Shown piece after piece: positions 36,009 to 47,230 of a DNA stretch of 64,000 bases. Numbering within the stretch: position 1 is the first letter of the stretch; every line of letters starts with the position of its first letter. Under the pieces are notes generated by a model. It worked only from the letters and a program-made list of their open reading frames with translations, did not search any database and had not been told where the DNA came from. The position numbers and the translations under genes were made by a program. Source of the DNA: Apiospora phragmitis (Eukaryota > Ascomycota > Sordariomycetes > Amphisphaeriales > Apiosporaceae); contig JAQQWL010000004.1 in the NCBI GenBank assembly GCA_038363925.1, positions 930,001 to 994,000 of the forward strand, read 5' to 3'.

Positions 36009-36227
36009 ATGCCGGTCATTACTCCAGAACTCGTCGCTCGCGGCTTGGAGGTGGGCCACACGCTCATGAAGCGAGAGGTAGACCACCGGGCGATAGAAGC
36101 TTTCCTAGTTCGTAAGTCGGGCTTCTACTCCATGATCTCTCTCTCTCGTCGAAACTAACGTTCCATCTCAGTGTTAACAACCTTCGGTGGCATTGGAGGA
36201 TGGATGTACTACATGATCACGCACTAG
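36009..36227 (+). CDS. Tiny single-pass membrane protein of unknown function
   Basis: Two exons, 36009-36111 and 36172-36227, encode 52 residues. The intron (60 nt) has textbook signals: GTAAGT donor, AACTAACG branch region and CAG acceptor, which makes a real gene likely despite the size. The start codon has a good context (CCAACATGCC). The protein begins MPVITPELVARGLEVGH, has a charged middle (MKREVDHRAIEAF) and ends with a hydrophobic segment (LLTTFGGIGGWMYYMITH). The layout suggests a small tail-anchored or mitochondrial membrane protein, but I do not recognise the family. Confidence 0.6.
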
Positions 36228-39200
36228 ATGGCGCGCGCCCAAAGGCAAGAAAAGAAGAAGAAAGAGCAGCTCATGTATATATCGATCAACATCGTTGGGC
36301 AAGCACAACACCTCTATGTGTGTATGTGTATGTGGGATGAGCGATGCCAGTAGAATGTTGTATCACGCACCTCGGTGCCCTCTAATAGACTCGAAAGAGG
36401 GAGCAGGTAAGCGTTTACAACCACAACCTCAACTCCCCGATGCTCATCGAGACTAAGCTAACATGCTACGTTTGTTTTCAGGCTCTGTGTTTTTATTGTT
36501 CACTTGCCACCCGCCAACTTCGGTTCTTCTACTTTTTTTTCTTTTTCTTTTGTTGCTGTCTCGCAGCAGTACCAGTGGGTTGAAAGCATGTCATCCTGAG
36601 GATGCTACCCCATCGTCAGCCTATGCGATTTTTACCGATATACTCATAGCGTTGCGGGAATGGCGTTATGGGGTGATCCTTCAAAATATACCAGCAGATG
36701 GTTTACTATACTGGACGGACAGGTAGCACAGATGTGTCGGCATACACTCTGCGAGGATGCAGCAGGCCCGCACGATATCCCGATCTCGAATCATGAGCAA
36801 TTCACGCAGCAATGGAATTCATTCCTAGTGTGGCTGTCATCGCGAGACCGAACTAGGGTGGTTCATTTTCACCTAGTCAGCGGTTGGCCTTCCCATGATA
36901 TTGCCGCTCTGGCCAAAGGAAGGGCATGGCACCTTGGGAGGAGGGAAACCGTATGATATGCCTACATGTATAGGCGAATGAAGAATACGTTCTTATCTAC
37001 ATGCATTGCTCTACCTATCGTAAATCCCGTCTGGTCACCCGGTTGATTCCATGTGTGAACCTCGTCTCTTCTTCTTTTCAAGACCATGTGAGTGAGGTCC
37101 GTCCATGTAATGGCTGAACTACGGGTTATATAAGTCAATGTCCGAGATGGGCGGTCAGTTCTCGACACTGGTGGCGTCGCTGCGACTTCATTCTCAAAGC
37201 CTTAACAGTACTTATCCACCCTCGGCAGGAAACCGAAAATGAGGAGCGAGCCCTTACAGTCAAGATCGACAGCATTATACCCCTGATTGAGTCTACAGAT
37301 GCCTAGACCCTTTCCACCCGCTCCACGCGCGCGGACAATCCCCTTGGGGTGACATGCTGTCAAAGAATGGATCGCAGCAGCTCCGCAAAAGTTATATATC
37401 ATGTGATACAAGCATATTGCTTATTCAGTGTGAGCATATGCCTGCCGTCCAGTATCCAGCTGGCCATCTCCATGTTATTGGTAATTTCTTATCATCAAGA
37501 AGCCGATGTGACGAGAGCTGACAACTGTCAAGTGGATATGACTTGGGGCAGAAAAGGAGCTGGGGGATTTGCGATGCAAGTCTAGAAGCATCAACAACAA
37601 CTACTCCACGTGCAAGCTCACGATCACCGATGGCTCATTGTTCCTACGATCCAGGGGACACTGGGGAATGGGCCGGACGGCACGGGACGAGAAAAATGGT
37701 TGAGTCTGGACTGACTATTTACCTAACGTGGATCCAAGACGGGGATTGCTCTCTTCCTCATTCATTCGCATTGCTGGTTGGCTGTGGTCGGGCAGAATTG
37801 CGGGATGTGCGAGACATTAGGAAACCCTGAGACTGCCTAGGTTCGGGGTTAGGGGAGGACAAAAGCCGATACCCGGGTGAGCGCAATTGCCCATGAAGGG
37901 CTACATGGGCAATTTTGCGATTACCATCCCACTGGTTTTCTTCCACGTCCACTGCCACTACCACCTTACAGTACTCTAGGTTCGCATTTATTCTATTGCT
38001 ATTCCTGGTAGTTCCAATTATTATTTCCGCCGTTTGGTTTCTCAGTGAATTAATCTGTTTTAGGGTTTCCGAAGAGGAGACCCGGAAGCAATCTCAAAAG
38101 AAGTCATCTCGGATCACCCATTAGTCGGTCAATTATTCCTCGTGAGATTCTTTTGTAAGTTGGTTCGAGTGATCTCTACAGGTACATTACGTGCTTACCT
38201 ACCTATCTTGTTTCAAAATGGCTGGTTTCATTTTGAGGGCAGCATACGTCTAGGGCAGCGATGACGTCGACGGCCCGGTCGTCATCGAGACCCAAGCCTG
38301 AGAAATTTGCAGTCAAAACCTGATGAGCCGGACAGAGTTGTTACTGTATTCTATGCAAGCAGGTGGACGGAACATCTACCGACCTATGCCCAAGCCCAAG
38401 TAGTATGAAACGGGTCTTCGAACCTCCACTTCTTCGTGCGGTGAAGCGAGGTCGGAACTACTCCGTATGCCCGATAGATTAATAATAGGTGTATGTATTT
38501 GTACTACCTCCTGCAAAGACATCACATTTATTTGCCCTCCCTTCCATTATTCCATCTAACCGCAGGCAAGAACTCTAGTATACAGGCTGCGTCTGCTCAC
38601 CGCAGGTTCTGAACATACGAATAATATGACCGTGTTCAAATGTTTTGGTGGACTGGTTACGAGGAACAAGGGTACCGCTCCGTGTCGAAACATGAGGTCC
38701 AGACTTGCCGAAATATCTCTGCCTGCTGTAGCTAAGTACTTAAGGTATCACGGGCATGTGCGTATTGGTGGGGTTAGGTAGGAGGTAGGTTAATCACTTA
38801 ATACTCTTGGCTTTCTGATTTTAGGGTAGATATCAATATCAACAGAAGCCCAGTCGTTATGGCATTTCGTCCATGTAGATTTGGAAGACAATTAATGCAT
38901 AGTTTCGCTATAGAAGAGATCGGCATTTTAAATGAGTTTTATCATACTTGAGGTTAGGGTATGAGTGTAGCCTCCTTTTAGCACGTGCTGGCTGGGAAGA
39001 TGCAAATACCTGCCGCAGGGTAGGAGATGAAATGGTGCGTGCCCCGCCATGCTAATGCTTAAGGCAGCTACTGTGCAGCGAAGAAACGACCGACCCCATC
39101 CGTCCGTGTTCCATACATTAGCTAACCTACTGGAAAAGTCGGGCCAAAACTTGATATTCCCTATTCCCTACGATGGCTACCCAGCAACCTTTTGTCCCGG

Positions 39201-40088
39201 ATCGGCGGGCCCCAGTCAGGTTTAGTTTCTCGACACTTCTGACTGACTCTTTTGACCTCATGTCACCTGTCTTTCCTTGATCCTATCGGCCATCTGGCAT
39301 TCCCATTCCAGACGCTGCAACCTGGCCACGACACACAAAACATTCCCATCTCATTCCCATCGAAAATATCGATCCCTCCATCAAGATCGGGCCCGACCGA
39401 CGCTGCCACGATCTGGCCCTCACTCCCCCCAATCCCCAGCTCAACCCTACCCTCCATCCAAAGCCGGGGTCCCGTTCACCACACCCACGCAGCCGACCGA
39501 GTCCACCGACAGGATAGGCCTGACAGGAGCGAACAGAGCAGCCACGCATGCAACTACCCGACTGTCCTAACTACCGTCCAAGGAGCGTCGTCGGAATCGC
39601 AACACCAGCCTGGGACTTGCGAATCTGTCCTACTACAACACTGCACGCCAGCTCGTCCGTTGACGCACGATAACGCATTTCGGTTGGACCGCAATCGGCC
39701 CCACCAATCTGCACCTCGCGCCGCCCGACTGCTGGCTTGGTCAGGAAAGATTCTCGTCTGACTGAGACTAATGCTTTGTGCCTCTATGCTTCGTCTTTGA
39801 AGTGCTGCAGCTCCGAACCGTTCAACTGGAAGGTTATATACCGATATTATCATTGTCGCCTCGTGCAGGACTTTCAACTCTGGCTAACGGGACAAGTCCA
39901 TTTCACGATCGCATCGAACTCGATCATACATATACCTTCTCAGGCTTCCGACGACAAACCACGAATGATCGCCGGATCCTATCCCGATAAACCATTCTAC
40001 TAAACCGTCATTCGCCGCGAAAATTTTGGGAGAGCGCTCCGCCCACTACGACTGCTCGGCGCCTACACAACCAACAGATGTTGCCAAA
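36228..40088. other. Upstream region of wc-1; no supported gene
   Basis: 3.9 kb between the small membrane-protein gene and wc-1. It should contain the wc-1 promoter and a leader of unknown length. A hairpin-forming inverted repeat lies at 37885-37914, and a GATCG/CGATC pair lies at 39906-39925, shortly before the wc-1 start. A 169-codon frame at 39252-39761 opens only from a TTG and is not convincing. Confidence 0.5.
37885..37914. repeat. 11-bp perfect inverted repeat (hairpin)
   Basis: AATTGCCCATG (37885-37895) and CATGGGCAATT (37904-37914) are perfect inverse copies around an 8-base centre. CGC (37882-37884) and GCG (37917-37919) extend the stem beyond a two-base bulge. The hairpin is intergenic, about 2.2 kb before wc-1. 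Function unknown. Confidence 0.6.
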
Positions 40089-43000
40089 ATGGATAACTTC
40101 TTTGGCACCCAGCTCTCTCAGGAGGAGCTGCAATGCCGCCATGCGCAACAGCGCAACCAAAGGCGGGCTACCAACTCCAGGATAAGTCCCAGTTTGCAGC
40201 ACCACATGAATATGTCGAACATGTCCCGGGATACCATGTCGATTCACCAAGATACGGCCATGATCGGCTCCGAGTCGCTTGATGATATCATTCAGAGCAA
40301 CCACCAGGAGCTTCAGCGCCGACGCAGCCTTCCTCAGTCACCCTACGACAGAAACAATTTCCCCCAGCCAGAGGACCCGCGCAGAGTGTCGATGATGGAC
40401 TTCGCAAACCATGACTACCGAGATTTTCAGCTCGGCAACATGTCGCAATCTTCTGCGGATGCAATGAGCGGTGGCTTTCCAAACATGAATCACAACGTGA
40501 CGATACCAGGGACAGCAGGCAGTTTTTCCCCGCCAAATATGATGGTGGACGATTTCTCAGCTATTTCGCCAGATATGATGAATAACATGATCGTCTTTTC
40601 GCACATGAACATGGGCCACCTGGGCGGCGATCCTAACGCTATGAGCATGTTCCAAGCATCGGGGATGCCTACTGGATACTCACAGTCCTCGATGGGAACA
40701 ATCACGCCTTTCAGTATGGACATGGCTAGCCCAAACGGTCAAATGGACACTTCCCAGGGCGGAGTTGGGAATAATATGGGAATGAACAACGGGGACACGA
40801 ATATGATGGATACCAGTCAGCAGCAGTTTGTGGCCTCTACCCAGGCACAACAGCCTCCAGCAAATCTTACTCTTGATACAGCAATGTCGAATTACCAACC
40901 TAATGCGTCTCCACAGCCACATACCCAGATGTCCCCTCAACCCCCTGGACAACTACAACCAAACGAGAGCGCCCATCAATCGCCTAGCGAGAATCCTATA
41001 CCGGACTTTCCACAGGAAGAGACGCAACCTAGCATGCCACCGGTGCCTCTAGTTGCACCCAAGGAACAGAAAGCCATATACTCAAAAAGTGGATTCGATA
41101 TGCTCAAAGCACTTTGGCTTGTAGCAACGCGGAAGAACCCTCAAGTCAATCTTGGAGCTGTTGACATGTCGTGCGCATTTGTGGTATGCGACGTGACAAT
41201 GAACGATTGCCCCATTGTCTACGTCTCGGACAACTTTCAGAACCTGACTGGCTACAGCCGACACGACATCATTGGTCAGAACTGCCGCTTCTTGCAAGCC
41301 CCCGATGGCATGGTCGAGGCTGGAACAAAACGAGAATTCGTCGATAACAGGGCTGTATTCAACCTCAAACAGAAAATTGCGGAGGGGAAGGAGGTACAAC
41401 AAAGCCTCATCAACTACCGTAAAGGTGGAAAACCTTTCCTGAATTTATTGACGATGATACCGATTCCATGGGATACCTCGGAGATAAGATATATCATCGG
41501 CTTTCAGATCGATCTAGTCGAATGCCCCGATGCTATTGCGTCGTCGCAAGGTCAAGGTGCCATGAAAGTCAACTACAAACACAATGACATTGGCCAGTAC
41601 ATCTGGACACCCCCTACTTCAAGCCAATGGGAGCCCGAGGCTGGCCAAACTCTGGGTGTCGATGACGTGTCCACTTTGCTTCAACAATTCAATCCCAAGG
41701 GGGCAGTCTCGGACTGGCATCGGCAGTCGTGGGACAAGATGCTGCTGGAAAATGCCGATGATGTGGTCCACGTGCTATCATTGAAGGGGCTTTTCCTCTA
41801 CGTGTCTCCGTCTTGTAAGCGTGTTCTGGAGTACGATGGGGGAAGAACTTGTGGGCAGTTCCATCTCCACAATCTGCCACCCGTCTGACATTGTCCCTGT
41901 GACCCGTGAGCTCAAGGACACGGCCACGGGCTCTACGGTGAACATTGTGTTCCGCATCCGGAGAAAGGAAAGCGGCTATACCTGGTTCGAAAGCCACGGT
42001 GCGCTCTTCGTCGAGGCGGGCAAGGGTCGGAAATGCATCATCCTAGTTGGTCGTAAGAGACCGGTATTCGCTCTGCAACGACGGGATCTGGAGGCCAATG
42101 GCGGAATCGGCGATAGCGAGTTGTGGACAAAGATCTCGACCTCGGGCATGTTTTTGTTTGTGTCCTCGAATGTGCGGTCGCTATTGGATCTTCAGCCGGA
42201 AAACCTCATAGGGACCAGCATCCAAGATCTTATGCGTAAGGAATCCCGACCCGAGTTTGGCCGAGCCATCGAAAAGGCCAGAAGGGGCAGGATTGTTACT
42301 TGCAAGCACGAAGTTCAGAACCGTCGTGGACAGGTGCTCCAAGCGCTGACGACCATGTATCCTGGAGATGCCTCCGAAGGCCAGAAGCCTACATTCCTGC
42401 TGGCCCAAACGAAGCTACTCAAGGCTTCATCGAGGTCGATTGCTCCAGCTGCGTCGCAGATCAACAAGGCGAACAACATCCCGCCTTCTGACCCGAGGTT
42501 TATCTCTGCATTGACCTCGTCACTCAGCCCTAAGGGTAGCAACAGCGGTATCAAGGAAGCGGAAGATCATGGGCTTGTATCCGCTGCTGGTGGTGGCATT
42601 CCACTTGGCTCTCAGGACAAGGCACTTGCGTCCGACGATAACATATTCGACGAACTGAAAACAACAAGATGCACCAGTTGGCAATACGAACTGCGCCAAA
42701 TGGAAAAGGTCAACCGGATCTTGGCAGAGGAGTTGCACGGCCTGTTATCCAATAAGAAGAAACGCAAGCGTAGAAAGGGCGTGGGAAATGTGATACGAGA
42801 CTGCGCGAACTGCCATACCCGCAATACCCCGGAATGGCGGAGAGGTCCTAGTGGTCAAAGAGATCTCTGCAATAGCTGTGGTCTTAGGTGGGCTAAGCAG
42901 GTACGGCCACCACGAAGCAGAGGGGGGATTAGTAGTAAACCAAGCCGTGCTAACTCAGTGACTACAGACGGGCAGAGTCTCGCCACGGAACTCGTCACGC

Positions 43001-43351
43001 GGCGGCAATAACGATGGCGCGAGTAAGAAGTCTACCTCGCCAGTGCATTCCTCGCCGCTTCAGCGCGAAGTTTCGACGGGCGAAATAAGTGAACATCCAT
43101 CTGAGTCGGATTCGATGACTACGGCCAATCGATCTCATAGTTCTAGCGCTGGGCCCGGCACCAGTGCCGGGACAACGCCCACAGCGCTCAAGGGCCCGTC
43201 TAAACCGCCGCTGAGCCAACCTCTTCTAGAAGGAGGGCGGAAAGTGGTCCGATGGCCTCGATTCGAGAGGAACGAGAAGCGAGCAGTGGATGATGAGGTC
43301 GCATTGTCTCCCTTCTTTTTTTATTTCCCTTTTATCATGAATTATACCTGA
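40089..43351 (+). CDS. wc-1: Blue-light receptor and GATA transcription factor WHITE COLLAR-1 (one apparent frameshift)
   Basis: WC-1 binds flavin, senses blue light, and with WC-2 drives frq and light-induced genes in the nucleus. I start at 40089 ([24 protein letters not shown]), which aligns with the Neurospora N-terminus. Domains: a Met/Gln/Asn-rich N-terminal region; the LOV domain (about residues 340-480) with the flavin-adduct motif NCRFLQAP (Cys399) and [23 protein letters not shown] ([16 protein letters not shown] onward); PAS-C ([20 protein letters not shown]); a basic stretch KKKRKRRKG; and the GATA finger [15 protein letters not shown]...[13 protein letters not shown] 67-nt intron (42901-42967) follows the finger. 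The GGGGG at 41838-41842 breaks PAS-B; with four G the frame continues as [13 protein letters not shown]. Corrected length is about 1064 residues. The last 30 or so residues after the intron are uncertain; another intron is possible. Confidence 0.95.
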
Positions 43352-44495
43352 GCGCCAAGTGATACCTACGGCCGAATTTCTTATCTATCTAAACCTGCTA
43401 AAGGCAGTCGGGGCGGGCTGGGCTTTGACCATACATTTCTGCGTTCTCTGAGACAATCATGGGTCGGATCTATTCATGAAAAATACCTCTGCCCCTCACG
43501 GGGTAGACATACGGGGAAATTTGGAGCATGCATGTTGCGCGGAGTCTTCGGTCTATTTATGTTTGCTACTTGAGCAGGAGGAGGAGAAGCGAAACATGGC
43601 GGCGGTCTTTCCGGGCAGGAAATGGCTGCGATGCGGTGTTGATGTTTTGCTGCTACTAGACCATTGTTTGATCACGACGACCGCGCGGATATAGTGGCCG
43701 AGTCAAGCTTACCAAAACCAGGGGCGCCTAGTTGGCAAGGTGCACAAAGCTGAGCTATATCTTTGCTGCTTCGGCTGCCATGCCCATCGTTGATGTTATG
43801 AGGTTCCAAAGAACACCCAAGGAATCTTTGAAACACACAGGGAGTTTGGGGATACTGGGACGAAGTATACGTGCACATTAAGATACCAATCATATTCAAC
43901 CTTTTTCGAAAACGTCTCGATTCGCTGATATAGTGGCTGATGATGATGCATTGCGTCGCCGAAGGTTTGGTTCACTGAACGTGCGGGGCCTGGAATCTCG
44001 CATGAAACGTTTCCCTTCTCCAGCTTTCGGACTGAGAGGGCTCATTGAGTATCAACAAACACTGTGATGGTGGGAAAATGGAGACTTGGGGATGAGTTGT
44101 CAAGCTGCTAATGGCGTGTCTGTAAGCTGTGTCTTTATAACGCAATGCGCTCGAGTTAGGGGGTCAAGGGGGTACGTTATAGTGGGGGTTTGACTGACAC
44201 GTACCTTGTCACTCAGCCTCAACTGATCAGCATCGCCTCCCAGGGGTCGGGGTACTTCTTGGCAGCTCTTTGCCAAGGAACTTGACAACTCAACTTGGAT
44301 ACAAAGAAGAAGCTGTAAGAACAAACCTGTCTCGAGTATACTTTCCTTCTTCCGCTCAACTATCTCGTATCCAATCAGTAAACACATATTTCAATTTACA
44401 TCTACTTTGGTTAAGTAATATCACTTATAGCCAGCCAAGCCCAGAAAGGAGAAACCACTTTGTGAAACAAGCAGCAAAGCAAAGTGACTTCGACA
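43352..44495. other. Intergenic region between wc-1 and the severin-like gene
   Basis: 1144 bp holding the wc-1 3' untranslated region and the promoter of the next gene on the same strand. No gene or strong motif is visible. Confidence 0.5.
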
Positions 44496-45987
44496 ATGGC
44501 CCCGCACGAGGGGTTGGTTCACCAGAAGGAGTACGACTGGCGCGACAGCAACGTCGAGCTCGTCGGCTCCGACCTCGACCACAAGGTGAAGTACGCCTCG
44601 GCGGCGACGGAGCCGGCTTGGAATGAGGGGAACGTGGGCTTGGAGCCGGGCCTGCGCATCTGGCGCATCGAGGACTTCCAGGTCGTCGCCTGGCCGCGCG
44701 AGAAGTACGGCCAGTTCCACGAGGGCGATAGCTACATCGTGCTGCACTCGTACAAGGTTGGCGACAAGGACGGGGAGGAGCAGCTGGCACATGATGTTTT
44801 TTTCTGGTTGGGCAGTCATACGTCGCAGGACGAGGCCGGCGTCGCGGCGTACAAGACGGTCGAGCTTGATGAGTTCTTGCATGGGGTCGCGACGCAGCAC
44901 CGCGAGTTGCAGGCGGAGCCGTCGGAGGAGTTCTTGGCGTTGTTCCCGCGCGTTACTATCCGTGAGTTGCATTCCCTTTTCCATTACCGTCTGGCCTGGA
45001 GTCTTTTCCTGGGGGCGTACGTAGATCGTCTGGAGAGTGCGGGGATGTAGTGGTGCACAGTCATCAAACATTTTCCTGGAAGGATTATAAAGACGCTCGC
45101 GGCCAGAGAGAAATCAATTTGGATCTTTTACTATATTATTATCAGATATTGTTGCTAACTCAAGTCGACCAGTCGCCGGCGGCGTCACCTCCGGCTTCAA
45201 CCACGTGGACCCCGACGCCGAGGCGCCCGAAGTGCCGCCGACGCTGCTGCGCGTCTTCAAGCACCCGTACGCGACGCGCGCCGACTCGGTCATGGTGCAC
45301 GAGGTGGCGCCCACGTGGCGCAGCCTCGACGAGGACGACGTCTTCGTGCTCGAGGCGCAGGGCAAGATCTGGGTCTGGCAGGGCGCGCGCTGCTCGCCCA
45401 TGGAGAAGGCCAAGGCCGCCCAGGTCGTGCACGACATGACGACAGCCAAGCACATGGACGTCGAGGTTGTTTCGCAGACCGAGTCGCGGCACCGCGCCAT
45501 CGTGAGTATGCTCGGGGGCGACGCCGAGGACGGGTCGGGGGTGCCCGACGACGACCCCAATGTCAGCTTCCATGCGCCGCGGCCCATCTTCTCGGCCCGG
45601 CAGCAACAGAAACAACAACAACAGCAGAATCAGCAGCGAAGCAGGCGGCCTCGTCGTCTGTATCGCCTGTCGGACACGTCGGGCCAGCTGCAGCTCTCGC
45701 TCGAGAAGGACCAGGGGCCCATGGCCAAGTCGGACCTCGACAGCAACGACGTGTTCCTGCTCGACGACGGGGCGCACGTCTGGGTCTGGCAGGGCCAGGG
45801 CGCCAGCCGCGCCGAGAAGGCCATGTGGATCCGGGTCGCGCAGAAGTACCTGCACGCCTTCCTGCGCGGGGAGCAGCAGGAGGAGCAGAACGAAGAAAGC
45901 GAGCAGGCTTGCGCGACGTCGGTCGCCAAGGTGGTCGAGGGCTACGAGAGTCCGGCGTTCATCCGGGCTTTGGAGGCCGGGGCTTAA
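44496..45987 (+). CDS. Severin/gelsolin-like actin-binding protein
   Basis: Two exons, 44496-44961 and 45173-45987, encode 426 residues. The 211-nt intron is long for this window but has GTGAGT, GCTAAC and CAG signals, and it joins FPRVTI to LAGGVTSGFNHVD. Three gelsolin-type repeats are visible: the first with GLRIWRIEDFQVVAWP and GDSYIVLHSY, then HDVFFWLGSHTSQDEAGVAA; the second with DVFVLEAQGKIWVWQGARCS; the third with DVFLLDDGAHVWVWQGQGAS. The size fits severin/fragmin, which cap or cut actin filaments in a calcium-dependent way. Between repeats 2 and 3 is a Gln-rich then Arg-rich insert of about 20 residues. The start is the first ATG in frame. The frame is intact and strongly GC-rich. 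Confidence 0.85.
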
Positions 45988-47230
45988 AGGGGACATATGT
46001 TGCTATCGTGGTAGATAGCCTAGGTGCTTCGCAGCTGGTCAGGCTCAGAACAATTACTTTCCGTACATCGGGACATGTTTTGCAATCATGGCTACCATGA
46101 CACGTAAATTGTGTAATGAAGCTACACATTTGGCTTCATCTATATGCTTGGGTATACGAAGTATATTGCGTGCATTCCACTCACCATCCGGTTCCTGTGT
46201 CGGACAGGCCACTTACAAAATTCGATACGCAAGTGCACGTATCTTGGCAATCCAGTGTTTCCATTCGGTTATTCATTCGTAACCAACCAGTCACGTTCGT
46301 TTCGCTGTTTTTTGGATAGGTGTGCAAATTCGCATTGATGTGGCCCTCTGTGCGAGGCTGACTACCGTCCCGTAGTACGCAACCTTAGCCGCTGCGGTCA
46401 CGCCGTGTGAGCGAGACTATGTAATTCAAGTACGCAGCTAAAGTAAAGTAATGACGGCGCACCGTTACATTCATTGCACACAAATAAAAATAAAAAAGCG
46501 GATTGAGTGCGTGCCAGACGGCAGATATATCGAGTTGGTCAAATACTTACATAGCAACTAATAAAGGTCATCAGGGTGTTCCACTCATTACGGCGCGTGT
46601 GTTTGGGGTGGGTTCCATCCGCAACATCGGGCGTTTCATCGACCAGCACATCCGCCCCCGATCCCGCCCCTACAGCAACTCTAGAGCAAGGCACTGCCGA
46701 CTTGCAAGCTTGGAAAAGAAGCCGTTCGCTCCACTGCAATCAAGGGGGATACACCTTGTTGCTTGCCATTGCCCTTACCATGACCAATCATCTCAGGTTC
46801 CCTCCTCCGGATGCAGCGAAACAGCAGATACAGGGTGGCTGTGAGATACAATATGGTCAAGGGGTAGGGGCCCTCCCCTCCTGCGGTTTTGGCATCTTCG
46901 GGTTCAACAAAACTTGGGAGATGCCCAGCATCGTCAGCTCTTAGCTTTTTCTACTCGGTATTGTTTGTTTGGTGTATTCGTTCTTGAGTCTCTTTCCCTG
47001 GTGGTTACTTCTTGCTTGGCAACCTTTTACGTTCCTTACATTCAGTGTGTGTGTGGTGTCAGTGGTGATTCACTGCTAGTCATTTGTTCGAGACGGAAAG
47101 ACTCTTTTTTAACCTTCGGCCAAGAGATCGTCGTCGCTCGTCGCTCTACTATTTCGATTCTGCTTCTAGCTATTTCAACCCAAACAAATATTCGTGGTGA
47201 CGGATATCTCCGAATAACACCAAGAACACC
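45988..47230. other. Upstream region of the GH72 gene, nothing recognised
   Basis: 1243 bp between same-strand genes. The last 250 bp are pyrimidine-rich, as is usual in front of highly expressed fungal genes. No gene is supported. Confidence 0.45.

Noticed and set aside
39252..39761. 169-codon plus-strand frame before wc-1
   Set aside because: Starts at TTG, low-complexity Pro/Ser/His composition typical of noncoding C-rich DNA; lies in the likely wc-1 leader or promoter.
45160..45996. 278-codon minus-strand frame opposite the severin-like gene
   Set aside because: Same GC-bias shadow; the sense strand carries clear gelsolin repeats.
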